Positions 1 to 11,291 of a DNA stretch of 64,000 nucleotides are shown here, piece after piece. Each line of letters opens with the position of its first letter. The first letter of the stretch is position 1. The position numbers and the translations under genes were made by a program. Under the pieces are notes generated by a model that saw only the letters and a list, made by a program, of their open reading frames with translations, ran no database searches and had not been told where the DNA came from. The stretch covers positions 47,225,501 to 47,289,500 of the forward strand of contig CM057482.1 in assembly GCA_030035585.1 (NCBI GenBank). The letters run 5' to 3'. This stretch comes from Dugong dugon (taxonomy: Eukaryota > Chordata > Mammalia > Sirenia > Dugongidae).

Positions 1-577
1 TTAATTTTCAAGTGTTTGGAGGTTTTCCTGTTGTATTTCTGTTACTGATTTCTAATTCAATGCCATTATCAGAGAACATATTCTATTATTACTAAAGAAC
101 ATATTCTACATGATCTCAATTATTTTAAATTTGTTAAAATTTGTTTTATGACTGGGGATATGATCTATCATGATAAATGTTCCATGAGCACTTAAAAAGA
201 ATGTATATTCTGCTGTTGAGTGGAGCATTCTATAAATGTTGACTGCATCGCTCTATAAATGGTGTTGTTCACTTCATCCATATCTTTGCTGATTTATGCC
301 TATTATTTCTTTCAATTGCTGAGAGGGGGGTGTTGAAGTCCCCAGTTATAATTGTGGATTTGTCTCTTTCTCATTTCAGCTTAGTTTTTGCTTCATGTGT
401 TTCAAAACTGTTGTTTGGTGTATATATATTCAGGATTGCTTTGTCATCTTGGTGGATTGATCCTGTTATGTAATGTCTCTCTTTGCACCTAGTAATTTTC
501 TTTGCTCTGAAGTCTATTTTTTTCCTGATACAAATACAGTCACTGCAGCTTTTTTTTTTTTAAATTAATGTTTGCAT

Positions 578-735
578 CAAAACAACCAAACCAAACTCGT
601 TCCCGACAAGTCGATTCCAACTCATAACGACCCTATAGGACAGAGCAGAACCACCCCATAGGGTTTCCAAGGAACGGCTGGTGGCTTCAAACTGCTGACC
701 TTTTGGTTAGCAGCTGAGCTCTTAACTACTGCACC
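578..735 (-). mobile_element. AfroSINE, antisense
   Basis: This is a tRNA-derived SINE of the afrotherian family, reading on the minus strand. Its diagnostic blocks are 'cataacgaccctatagg', 'ccccatagggtttccaagg' and 'ccttttggttagcagctgag'. An exact 11-bp target-site duplication (aatgtttgcat) lies at 567..577 and 736..746. The extreme tRNA head is missing about a dozen bases. It inserted into the antisense L1. Confidence 0.95.
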
Positions 736-1945
736 AATGTTTGCATGAGATATCTTTTTCCACTCTTTTCCTGTCAACCTACCTATGTCATTATGTTTGA
801 AGTGAGTGTTGGGTCGTGTTTATCTATGCTTCCAATCTCTGTCTTTTATGTGGAATATTTAGATCATTTACACTTAAAGTAATTATCGATATGCTAGGGA
901 TTAAGTTTGCCATTTCATTATTTGTTTTCTTTGTTCCCTGTGTTTCTTGTTCCTCTGTTTCTTTTTTCTTGCCTTTTTATGGGTTATTTGAACAATTTTT
1001 AGAGTATTATTTTATGTTTTTTAGTATATAACTCTCTGTATAGTTTTTTTGCTGGTTTCTGTAGGTATTCCCACATACACATGTAACTTATCCCAGCCAA
1101 CTGATGTCAGTGTTTTACCACTTCAAATGAAGTGTAGAAATGTTACTTCCATTTAGGTACTTTCACCCTCTCTACTTTTTAAATATAATTGTCTGAAGTA
1201 TTCCTTCTACACAGATGATGTAACAACTTTTGCTTCAACCATAAAATATGATTAAAGAAACTAATGAGGTGAAAGATAGTCTAAAACGTACACTTCTATT
1301 TTAATAATTCTGTTGTTCTTCTTTCCTTTCTGAAGGTCCCAGTCTTTTTCTGTTATTTTCTTTTTGTTTAGAGAGCTTTCTCTGGTCATTCTTTAAAGTT
1401 ATGCCTGTGAACAATACATTCTATTAGATTTCCTTCTTATGAGAAGGTCTTTATTTCCCCTTCATTCCTGAAGGATAGTTTTTCTGGATAGAGGATTCAA
1501 AATTGCGAGTTCTTTTCTTTCAGCATTTGAAAAATGTTATGCCCCTTTCTTCTGGCCTCCATGGTTTCAGATGAGCTATCCATTCTCATTTGGATTGGTG
1601 TTCCTTTACAGGTACTATGTTGTTTCTAAGACATAAGTTCTAAGTTGTTTCTGGTTGTTTTTAAGATTCTCTTGTCTTTAATTTTAAGAAGTTTAATCAT
1701 GATGAGTTTTTACATGGATTTCTTTAGGTTTATCCTATTCAAGGCTTTATCAGCTTCTTGAACATGTAGGTTTATGACTTTCACCAATTTCAGAAGTTTT
1801 CAGTCATTATTTCTTCAAATACTTTTTCAGTCCCACACTTTTTCTCCTTTGCTTCTGGGCCTCTCATAATACAAATGTTCTGTTTTCTGTTTTTGTCCCA
1901 TAGATCCATCACGCTCTATTTTTTCTTTCAGTCTACTTTTTCTCT

Positions 1946-2154
1946 GGAGCCCTGGTGGTGCAGTGGGTAAGCACTCAGCTGCTAACTGAAAGGTCCGTGG
2001 TTCAAACTCACCAGCCGCTCTGTGGGAGAAAGATGTGGCAGTATGCTTCCATAAAGATTCACAGTGTTGGAAACTCTATGGGGAGTTCTACTCTGTCCTA
2101 TAGGGTTGCTGTGAGCTAGGATTGACTCGGCAGCTATGGGTTTGGTTTGGTTTA
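1946..2154 (+). mobile_element. AfroSINE, long subtype
   Basis: It starts with the canonical head ggagccctggtggtgcag and carries an internal B-box-like ggttcaaactc. It has the longer body with 'gggagaaagatgtggcag' and 'cttccataaagatt', then ends in a T/G-rich tail (tttggtttggttta). Short flanking direct repeats (ttttctct at 1938..1945 and 2155..2162) fit a target-site duplication. It sits inside the older antisense L1. Confidence 0.95.
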
Positions 2155-2254
2155 TTTTCTCTGTCACTCAGATTGAATAAATTATATTGATCTGTCTTCA
2201 AGTTCACTGAGTCTATTCTTTGTCATCTCCATTCTACTACTGAGTTCATCCAGT

Positions 2255-5200
2255 AAGGATGTGGGCAGTGAAATGCTGCTGGACTTGGGTCTCCTTATAC
2301 CACTGGGTGGCGGGCAGGGAGACGCAGGGCTTCCCTGCTGTGCTGTTACTGCTGCTGCCACCACTGTGAACAGACTGGGCTACCTGCCAGTTCTGACTGT
2401 GAAGCAGGAGCTAAGTTGGCCTGAGTCTTCGCTGCTGCTGCTGGAGCCAGATCAACTGGCCCACCATGTCCCATTGGAGGAACGGGTGTTGGGGTGCCTC
2501 ACTAAGTCTCTGTTGGATTTCCCCTTTCCTGGTCCTTTGGCCAGGGAAAGCAGGCTTCTCTTGGATTTTGTGTCTATACCTTTTGGCAGCTACAGATTAC
2601 AGGCCTCTGGGCATCCAGACAGGGATATGTGGGAGATAATAAGAAAATCCAGGGAACTCATCACGTTGTTGTTCCTCAAGACCTGAGGTCCCCAGCCAAT
2701 CTACCACCTTCTTTCCATAAATCCAAAATTTATGTCATTTGTCTCATTTCACTTTTGTAAGATGGCATTTGCTTATTTTCTGTCTGTAGCCCTCTCATAT
2801 TTCCTTTTTTGGTCCTCCACAATTATAATAGCAGTTTGGCACTCTCCTTTGCATACAAGTTATTTCAGTCTGGATCAAGAGAGCCTGAAACATGGGAAAC
2901 AGCTGGTTGAGTTGATCTTTTATCATCTCCTTCATTATCTGGGTGCTCAGTTCCCAAAAGTTCAAGAGTGGGGTACATGAAAACCAGGTAAGACTCACTG
3001 AAGCAGTAAAGTATGAGTATGCCCACAGTGATACAGGTAAGGCTCTATAAACCCCTATGCTTATGTTACAAAAGGTAGCATCCATTAGCATCTGACTCTG
3101 CAATACACAATGAGCCCTTATGTTCACAACCCTTTGCAAATCTCCAAATTTGTAAATATAATTGCTTTTGGGGGATCCTTATTTTCTCTTCACTTTGGTA
3201 ATCAGCACTCATGGCTTTCTTTCATGGACCATTTATCACAAGGAAATAAATTTTATGATTACTTTGCAGAAATTGCCATATCTATGCCCAATAAGGACTA
3301 GAAAACAAGAAGCATTGAAGATCAATGCCAGGTGGTCACTAGCCTCCACTCTCAACAGAAAGTTCAGTTTCTCACAACATGTGACTCAATTCATGTTGCA
3401 GCAAACTGTGACCAGGGTCCTGGACTTCAGGGCTCACTCTGAATCCTCAAATCCAGCAGTTTCCACAGTATATTTGTAGGGGCTGCACTGGTCTTCTAGA
3501 CCATGGCTGATATTATGCCAAATGTGGAAAGAGAAAATGGGTCACATCTGACTCAAAAGACAACCTACGAGGCTGACTTGTCACCAAAGGGGCGGCCCCT
3601 GGACCAACTCTACCTTTGCACCTCATTAGCAGTGAAGGGAGGAAGCCACCCTCTAAAATGTGTGATTGACTGGGCTGGTCAGTGGGAGTATGCTTGGGTC
3701 TTCATGTGGCATTCTCCACTAGCCATACGCAGAAGATGAACAAGGATTTCAAGTGTGAAGTCAAACACACGGGAGAACAAGGTAGTTCATCTGTAGAGGA
3801 ATGTGCACCATACCATAACCCTGTCCATCTTCACCAGCAGCAGCACAGCAGAAGGCATCTTTCTGAGTAAAGGTGGATGGACCCAGTGACCAGGAGAGCC
3901 GCAATGACAGGGCTTGGCCATGGCCCAGGTTCTGTCCACTAGGCCGTGACCTGTGTCCCTCCTTGGCCACTTAGAGCAGTGGGAGGTGAGATAATGCACC
4001 TGGAAGCCCAGGAACTCTCTTTCCCATATGCAGAGTTAAGGCTGCAAAGACTTTGGACATTCCTTCCAGCTCTGAAACCATGAGAAAAGCCACTTTGGTG
4101 AAGCTGCCAGAAGCACTGAAAATCTAATGAGAAAATTGGATCTCATCTAATCCCTGGAAGAGCCTGTCATGTAGGGAAGTTCTGAGGGGATTTCAGAATT
4201 TGACTCTTCAGCCAAATGCAGCTCTCCTCTCGCCTCCTCCAGCACCATCTTGGATGACATCATTTTAGGTAATGCAATCCACCCCATAATTAAATGTAAG
4301 GAATTTCTGTGGTGGAGACAAACACCCGCATAGTGTGTGTAGCCTTCCTCACAGCAGGAATGGAACTCTGGGGGCAGAGGACGGCCACAGACACAGCTGC
4401 ATTTTCCATCATGGATATCACCTTCAGCCAGTAGCTGCTCAGATTTGCTGCCCGGAGTGCAGGCGAGCCTTGCATCTGCCGCTTGCTGAAGAGCTTTCAA
4501 TGGCTTTCCATTTGTCTGTGCTCCTCTCCCCCGTGCTGGGGTCAGGCCAGGCCTGTTCAGACTTGGGAAGGCTGTGGTCAAAGTCATCCTAAGGACAGAG
4601 GCTCTGAGGTTCCCAAGTCCCTGGCAGAAGAGCTCTTTCCTCACATAAAACTCCATGTCACAGAGAAGACTCCAGAGGAAATAACTGTAATTTCCTTGCA
4701 ACTCCTGTGAATGGTGGATAATGAGACATCTTTGCTTAAGGGGTAGAAGCAGTTTAACAAGGTTTCCTGCAACTCTGGTCCTGGCCTTCCGTTCAAGAGT
4801 CACTGGTAATTCTGGTTTACTCATGCAGGAGAGGACAAGAAAGGGGGACAGCAAAGTGCTACTGAAGGACACTTTAAGGGCCATGCTGAGAACTGCCTAG
4901 TGGGGACGAAAGAAGCTGTGCCAGGTACAGGCCTGACCAACGGCCACCTGAGTGGACAAAAGATGAGGAATGGGCCTGTAAATGAATGCAGAAAATAATG
5001 TCGTTCTCAACAGCAAAATTTAAAAAAGAATAAAAGGAAGCTAGGGAATGTTTTGTACAACTCCAGTATTTGGACAAGACAGCCATGCCCAACGGATGCT
5101 CACAAACCAACTTTGATCCAGGGGCCAGCGCAGAGAAGACTGTACTCAGGAGTCCCTCCAAGCATCTTGTGTGAAACCTGAGAGCCTTTGAACAGGGTTC

Positions 5201-6832
5201 CCACCACCGCTGCCCTTCAGTTCTGGAGGGAAAGATGGCTGGAGAAGTGGGGGCTGAGTGGGGACTGGGAGGGACATGACCAGGGAACCAGGGAGGAACC
5301 TGGGTAAACCCAGCATGGAACGGCCCACTCTGTGGCCCGGGCCAGCATCCCCTGCTTTGTGCAGACTTCCCCCTTTTCTGTTCCCCATCTGAACACAACT
5401 GCCCTAACGCCAACCAGAACAAAAGCACCCCACCCCCAGGATTTCTAATTTCACATCGTGAGAAATTCTCTCCCCAGGTGCACCTTCTGTATAAGGCCAG
5501 GTTGAGCCCACAAGCAAAGCATCCGGGACAAGGACACACACAGCAGTCTGTGGTGAGCTCCCTGCCCACCTGCTGGGCGTGGTTCTCTCTGCATCTCCCC
5601 ACATGGCACCACTTGTCATTCGTGATGCACATCCTAGACAATGTCCCCACACCTCCCACCATCACTTCCTGCTCTGGGACCAAGACGATTCCTTTCAGTG
5701 TGAACCGTGTCAGATCCAGTTACGAGAACATTTCCCCCGACAGCTTCCCTCTGCCCTTTCCCTCTACTGCCTCCTTCCCCATCCTTGGATTCCAGTCTAC
5801 CCACTGCCCACAACCATGCTTCTCAGGGACCTGACTCTGTCCATGCTCTGGAGTCATGCAGCAGGCACACGCCAATGGGACACCCTTCCGACCTTCACCA
5901 TCCTGGACTCAGATTTACATGGTGTCACGTTCTGGCTGGAAGTGTCCAGAGGGGCTAGATCTAGTTTTGAGGGGTCTTTGTCAGAGCATATTGAGCTGCA
6001 CAGGTCAGCTGCCTGGGGCTGGGGATCCCACTTCAGGGTGGGCTTGTTGTTTTCGGGCAGCTGGCAGCACCTGCACTGCCCTCTGAGCTCTTAAAGCTTC
6101 TGTCACGCTTCTACCTTCCTCCCAGTGATGGCAGCCAGGATGGGCTTCCAAAATGGGGGCACGGGTCTGAGAAACCAGATATGCACCATGTACTGCTGCG
6201 AACAAGTCAGCTTGTATAATTTTCCACCTGTCTGCAGGTGCAGATGTGGCTAACTGGCCTCCAAAGACAGCTCCCTACTGGCACACTGGGATCTCTAGCC
6301 GACAGCCTTTCCCTTCCCTGCGTCCTTCTCTACTCAGCACTCCACCTCTGTGGGAGGTGACGCTCCTGCAGGGCCCCTGCCATTTCGAGGTGACCTGACA
6401 CTTGGCTCTGCAGCCTCACTGATGTCTCCTAAGTGGTATCTGATGACAGGATGGCAGGACTGAGCCTCCTCTAGGGGGACCTTTCAGGGTGGCCGGCCCT
6501 TCCCTCACCTGATGTGCCAGCTTGCATGAGACACTATGAAGGTGGCACAGGGCAGGAAATTCAGGGCAACTAAGAGAGACAACCCAGAAGCAGGAGGCAG
6601 GACACAACTCCACACTGCATTGGCTCACTGAGGGTGGCCTGGAAGGATGGAAATATCGGGGCAAGAGACATAAGCAAGGCGGTGGACAGTGCCAGAAAGG
6701 GCAGTGACCACAGCCTAACACATGGTGTCCATTAGTGGATCTCCACACTGGCTGTCCCTGGAATCTCCCAAACAGCCTTCCTACACGTCCCGTCCCCCTA
6801 AGCGAGTGATTTAATTCATGTAGGCCAAATCT
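2255..6832. other. Intron DNA with no recognised gene or repeat
   Basis: This is about 4.6 kb of mixed unique sequence, GC-rich from about 4200 to 6800. I found no convincing exon and no repeat I can name. Two long open frames lie head to tail on the minus strand at 4874..5683 and 4147..4884, overlapping by 11 bases. They show no domain, signal peptide or codon pattern I recognise, so they are treated as chance frames (see findings). By position it belongs to the ADAMTS17 intron downstream of the exon at 12739..12844. Confidence 0.5.
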
Positions 6833-7038
6833 GGAGTCTCTGAGTGGCACAAATGGTTAACACACTTGGCTGCTAAAAAAGGTCCAAGGTTCGAGTCTAC
6901 CCAGAGTCACCTTGAAAAGAAAGTCCTGGTGATCTACTTCAGAAAAATCAGCCATTGAAAACTCTATGTAGCACGGTTCTACTCTGACACACTCGGGGTC
7001 ATCATGAGTTGGAATTGACACGATGGCAACTGGTTTTA
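6833..7038 (+). mobile_element. AfroSINE, second subtype (RTE-like body)
   Basis: The head ggagtctctgagtggcaca is followed by 'ggttcgagtctacccagag', then the body 'gtcctggtgatctacttc' and 'atcagccattgaaaa', and finally 'gttctactctgacacac' and 'gagttggaattgacacga'. The middle module is shared with the RTE-derived SINEs at 13137, 17015, 47915 and 62140. It is full length or nearly so. Confidence 0.93.
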
Positions 7039-7486
7039 GGGTGAGGCCTGGACAGGAGCATTTTTCAAATGCCACAGGTGTGCATGTGCAGCTCTGCCCC
7101 TGATGCATCTACAGCAGGCTCTCACACTTCCGTGAAAAGGGCATTGTCCAGAAGCCACAGGCCCAGCCTGCTGACCAGAGGAGACGTAAGTTTTAGAATG
7201 GAAAGAAAACCGTTCTTTGCCATAGGGAAGACCATGTGGATGCCAGAAAACACCAGGCCGGGCAGGTTAAGAGGCAGCACACAGGGCATGGCTCTCAGCC
7301 TGTCTGGGGTTCCTTGGGGGGATCCACCTGGGTTGGAGAAGTCACGTGGCTTGGGCTGACTCCCAAGGCAGGCTTTTCTCTGAGCCCTGACCTGGCTCAG
7401 GCTTATCTCACAGAACCTCATAAATTCAAAAGAAGGAGAGATTATTTTCTACAGAGGGTAAGCCTTTTGTTTCTCTGTATAAAGAT

Positions 7487-7648
7487 AAACCAAACCAAAC
7501 CCATTGCCGTCGAGTCAGTTCCAACTCATAGCGACTCTATAGGGTACAGTAGAACTGCCCCATAGGGCTTCCAAGGAGTGGCTGGTGGTTCGAACTGCCA
7601 ACCTTTTGTTTAATAGCCAAGCTCTAACCACTGCACCACCAGGACTCC
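7487..7648 (-). mobile_element. AfroSINE, antisense, with exact target duplication
   Basis: Short-type AfroSINE on the minus strand, recognised by 'cgtcgagtcagttccaac', 'ccccatagggcttccaagg' and the head complement 'caccaccaggactcc'. An exact 13-bp direct repeat (ctgtataaagata) flanks it at 7474..7486 and 7649..7661. This identifies a single clean retrotransposition event. Confidence 0.97.
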
Positions 7649-7942
7649 CTGTATAAAGATAGGTTCTTTCTTTTCTGAGTGCGTGGCCAAGTCTGCACTG
7701 AGTGGCATCCCTCTCCTCTCCCTCGTCCCACTTAGAAGACTCTGTTCTTCCACTTTTCCCAAGAGCTCACTGTCATATCTGATTTAGAAGCATGCTATGT
7801 GTAGGGGGTCTGGCTGCCCTAGGCCCTGTATGTCCTGTTGAGACTTGGTTCTATGCCCTCCTGGCCTCCAACCCCAATAGGAAGAGCTCCCGCCAATCAC
7901 GTACTTCTCTGGCCTCCTCATGTCATGGTAGACCCTGTAGGT

Positions 7943-8242
7943 GTTGTTAGCTGATGTCAAGTAGGCCCCTATGCTGCCCAGTCCTATCCCATGATTGGTT
8001 ATGGATTGGACAACTGTGATCCATAGTGTTCATTGGCTGATTTTTGGAAGTAGGTGCCCAGAACTTTCTTCCTAGTTGGTCTTATTCTGGAAGCTCTGCT
8101 GAAAACTGTTCAGAATCACAGCAACACGCAAACCTTCACGGGCAGACATGTGGTGGCTGCCCATGAGATGCATTGGCCAGGAATTGAACTGGGGTCTCCT
8201 GCATGGAAGGCGAGAAGTCTACCACTAAACTACCAATGCCCC
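7943..8242 (-). mobile_element. tRNA-Gly-headed, RTE-bodied SINE, antisense
   Basis: On the minus strand the element opens with a 71-nt tRNA-Gly-like sequence (8169..8239), starting gcattggtagtttagtgg and closing with 'ttcctggccaatgca'. The predicted anticodon-loop triplet is TCC. The rest is RTE-like: the plus strand shows 'ggttatggattggacaac' and 'tgatttttggaagtagg'. It ends with 'gttgttagctg', the complement of the RTE 3' tail. It is the same family as 19699..19973 and 62140..62470. Confidence 0.85.
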
Positions 8243-9366
8243 ATATTAGACCCTACTTCCATCAAAACAAAAGACCATTTTAACTAACTTCCATAGAGCC
8301 ATTTACTTTCTTTCTCACTTTTATACTATAACTTCAAAATCATAGCAATCGATTTCAAAATTCCAATAAATATATTAATTTTAATATTATACCACAGTGA
8401 CCACCAGCCCTCTCCTTAACTTTGTTTTTCATGAGCCAGTGGCATGGATTTGAAGTTCTAACCCTCGTCGGGGAATAGTCCTTGACATGGCTAATCAGGG
8501 TTGGGCCTCAAAGCATGAATTTGTCTGATAAAGACAAATGCTTGCTTCTAGCTTTCCCTCTTTCTCTTTCAAACCAAATATTAATAAACATCGCGGACAC
8601 TGACATCCACCACCAGGCGCCCTGTCCTTGTTTCTTGAGGGAAAAAGCCTGGAAAGGGTTTGCCCAGCTGGGCTGTTTCTCTCCAGAAACTGCCCCTCAT
8701 TCCATGATTCAGTCATCACAAACATCAGTTGGTAACTAAAACCTCTAAAGCAGAAATGATACATTGTAACGATCTGCTCATGCTAAGAAGCCACAGCTTT
8801 TTACAGTCACCACAAAAGGACACAGATTACAACCCCCATTCCAAGCTGGGTTTCTCAAACTATCCCTACAAGGTGGGGGAAAAGCTGCCCTCTCCAAACT
8901 ACTCCACCAACATTTTCTGTTCATCAGCTGAGCACAAAGGTAACACGTGGCTACCTACCAGAACATTCTGTTGCAAGAGGCAAGAAAGGTCAGGGATTTT
9001 TATTAGTAACGTCAGTGCTGTGGTCCGTGTGGCTGAGTCAGAGCCAACTCACCCTCCAGGCAGTTACACAGAATCCCTTTCCAGATCCTCAGCACAGCCC
9101 CATGTCCTGTCTAAAGCCGGGCCGTGAATCTTCAAGGAGGGTCATCAGAAAGCTGCTATCTGACCAATGGTCCCTAAGTTTCTGACTGAAACCCTCCTGA
9201 TGCCGTGTTTACCTCCTTATCCCAGGTAGCAGCCGTATACCCTGATGTCTAGTTTCCTTTTGGCTTGGCTGCCAGCAAACCAAAGGGACCCTGGTTTTCT
9301 GATATATAACAAGCTCTTTTACTTTATTACCAAGAGCTTGTAATTTATGTCCTTATTTTAATGGTC
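8243..9366. other. Intron DNA, nothing recognised
   Basis: About 1.1 kb, including an AT-rich stretch at 8320..8400. I see no gene, RNA gene or repeat that I can name. Confidence 0.45.
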
Positions 9367-9381
9367 CTAGTGCACGTGTGT

Positions 9382-9537
9382 TGCACAGTGGTGAAGAGCT
9401 TGGCTGTTAGCCAAAAAGTCGGCAGTCTGAATCCACCAGCCACTCCTTGGAAACCTTATGGGACAGTTCTACTCTGCCTGATAGGGTCGCTACGAGTCAA
9501 AATCAACTCAGCGGCAACAGGTTTGGGTTTTTTGTTT
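9382..9537 (+). mobile_element. AfroSINE, first of a tandem pair
   Basis: Short-type AfroSINE: 'cacagtggtgaagagcttgg', 'ccagccactccttgg', 'gttctactctgcctgatagg', 'gcggcaacaggtttgggt'. The 5' head is degenerate. Related target-like sequences flank it at 9367..9381 and 9538..9552. Confidence 0.92.
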
Positions 9538-9554
9538 TTAGTACATGAGTATAA

Positions 9555-9753
9555 GGAGCCTTGGTGGCACAGAGGTTAAGCGCTCGGCTGCTAACCAAAA
9601 GGTCTGAGGTTCGAACCCATCAGCCGCTCTGTGGGAGAAAGATGTGGCAGTCTGCTTCCATAAAGATTACTGTCTTGGAAACAGTTTTCTACTCTGTCCT
9701 ATAGGGTCGCTATGAGTCGGAATGGACTCGACAGCAACGGGTTAATTTTCTGC
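9555..9753 (+). mobile_element. AfroSINE, long subtype, second of a tandem pair
   Basis: The intact head ggagccttggtggcaca is followed by a B box ggttcgaaccc (9609..9619) and the long-type block 'gagaaagatgtggcag'. It ends 'gactcgacagcaacgg'. It lies 17 bases after the previous SINE in the same orientation. A third copy of the target motif (ttagtgcatgggtgtat) follows at 9754..9770. Confidence 0.95.
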
Positions 9754-9816
9754 TTAGTGCATGGGTGTATTATATAAGTGATCCCAAATCATTTTTGGTA
9801 TAGAGTAGAAATGACC

Positions 9817-9834
9817 AAAAAAAAAAAAAAAAAA
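9817..9834 (+). repeat. Poly(A) run of 18
   Basis: An uninterrupted run of 18 A. It is not clearly attached to any retroelement and is likely to be length-polymorphic. Confidence 0.9.
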
Positions 9835-9881
9835 GGTAATACTGGTTTCCTAACCTATAAAGTAAAAGCCAAGCAATACCT

Positions 9882-10043
9882 GGAACCCTGCTGGCACAGT
9901 GGTTAAGAGCTCGGCTGCAAACCAAAAGGCTGGCAGTTCAAATCCACCAGCTGCTCCTGGGAAACCCTATGGGACAGTTCTACTCTGGCCTATAGAGTCG
10001 CTATGAGTTGGAATCAACTCACCGGCTACAGGTTTGGTTTTTT
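9882..10043 (+). mobile_element. AfroSINE, short type
   Basis: The head ggaaccctgctggcacag is followed by 'ggttaagagctcggctgc', 'gacagttctactctggcc' and the tail 'caggtttggtttttt'. Flanking near-repeats aagcaatacct (9871..9881) and aagtaacacct (10044..10054) are a diverged target-site duplication. Confidence 0.95.
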
Positions 10044-10054
10044 AAGTAACACCT

Positions 10055-10964
10055 AACTCGTAGGACTGATCAATTAGCATAATGAATGTACAGCACCTGA
10101 CACAGTACCTGGCACACAGTAGGTAAGCACTAGGTGACAGATGTGATCTGACTTACATATCGTGAGTAAATTACTGATCAGTGGCACAGGTCCACCACGT
10201 TTCCCGTCATTCTTTTCCTCACCCCCACATGCTTTAAGGAGAGCGGAGTTAAACTGCTCCATTGCATTCCAAAAACACGGAGGTCTGCACATGTCCTATT
10301 TGTGAAGCAGCCTGGCCACAGGCTTCACCAAGGGTAGGTTGGTCTCACCTTTTCAAACATTCCACACCACAGGGGCCTCAGATGGAGAGGCTGTGGTTTC
10401 ATCCTCAGGGGCTCTGCTTCCCAACACTTTCGAGTAATCAGAGACAACAGACTTCCCAGGAAGACCATAATCACCCAACCAGAAGGAGGGCAAAATGCTA
10501 ACAGGATTCACTGGCTTTGATTAACAATAAGGTATTTGTTTTTGTCCGCAATTAGCGTTCAAGAGCATGCTATAAAGCACCCTCCAAGGCATTCTAAGCA
10601 GACTGTCGCTAAAGGGTACTAAAGTATGACTGAATCTAACTATTCTTCTTTGCAGACCTCCTGTGCTAAGACATCAGCGTTTGATCCAGCACAATCGAAC
10701 AGGTCATCAGGGAAAAAATGGGCCTCTTGTGTTCTCAATGTCCAAGAATGAAAGGCCTCTGTGCAGCCTGTGTGCCCACACGTGTGCAAACAGTACTCGC
10801 GCGTGCACAGTGCTGAATGCTGCGTGCAGCATTGTAGCTCATGTCAGTGTCGTCCAAATAATCTTATTTAAATTTACCATTCAAAGGTCAATAACACCTG
10901 GATGCTGGCAAATGTTTTGACAGCTCTGCTTCTCACAACCCTCAGGGAGTTAATTCCTAAGTAC
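10055..10964. other. Intron DNA with a possible MIR remnant
   Basis: The segment 10085..10135 (tacctggcacacagtagg) resembles the 3' core of MIR or L2. The rest, to 10964, holds no feature I can name. Confidence 0.4.
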
Positions 10965-10978
10965 TATGAAGGGCCATC

Positions 10979-11127
10979 GGAGCCCTGGTGGCGTAGTGGT
11001 TAAGAATTTGGCTGCTAACCAAAAAACCTCGGCAGTTCCAGTCCACCAGCTGCTCCTTGGAAATCCTATGGGGCAGTTCTACTCTACCTATAGGTCAGAG
11101 TCAACTTGACGGTACAGGTTTATGGTT
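10979..11127 (+). mobile_element. AfroSINE, short type
   Basis: The head ggagccctggtggcgtag is intact, with 'gctgctaaccaaaaaacc' and 'ggggcagttctactctacc'. It is flanked by tatgaagggcca (10965..10976) and tatgaaggacca (11128..11139), an 11/12 target-site duplication. Confidence 0.95.
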
Positions 11128-11139
11128 TATGAAGGACCA

Positions 11140-11280
11140 GGAAAGGCCTGGCGATCTACTTGCGGAAGATCAGCCATTGAAAACCGTATGGAGCACAGTT
11201 CTATTCTGACACACATGGGGTTGCCATGAGTTGGAATTGACTTAGTGGCAGCTAGCTTTTTTTTTGTTGTTGTTCTTTTA
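11140..11280 (+). mobile_element. AfroSINE second subtype, 5'-truncated
   Basis: It carries only the RTE-like body and tail: 'ggcctggcgatctacttg', 'atcagccattgaaaacc', 'tctgacacacatgggg' and 'ttggaattgacttagtgg', then a T/G-rich end. It directly abuts the target duplication of the preceding SINE. Another related motif, atggaaggcca, follows at 11281..11291. Confidence 0.9.
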
Positions 11281-11291
11281 ATGGAAGGCCA

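Larger units (their letters stand above)
1..2254 (-). mobile_element. Old L1 LINE fragment, antisense (ORF1 and start of ORF2)
   Basis: The plus strand is T-rich, so the element reads on the minus strand. Near 320..350 the reverse complement encodes the L1 endonuclease core GDFNTPL, and 470..540 matches the adjacent endonuclease segment. Around 2185..2240 the reverse complement encodes an ORF1 coiled-coil stretch including RMEMTKNRLSELEDR. The order (ORF1 at high coordinates, ORF2 at low) is correct for an antisense L1. Stops and frameshifts are frequent, so it is dead. It is interrupted by two AfroSINEs (578..735 and 1946..2154). The 5' boundary is uncertain: sequence above about 2255 is GC-rich and could be 5' UTR or unrelated. 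Confidence 0.85.

Noticed and set aside
816..1031. A small membrane protein frame (71 codons, plus strand)
   Set aside because: It lies wholly in the T-rich antisense strand of an old L1. Phe/Leu-rich frames are expected there.
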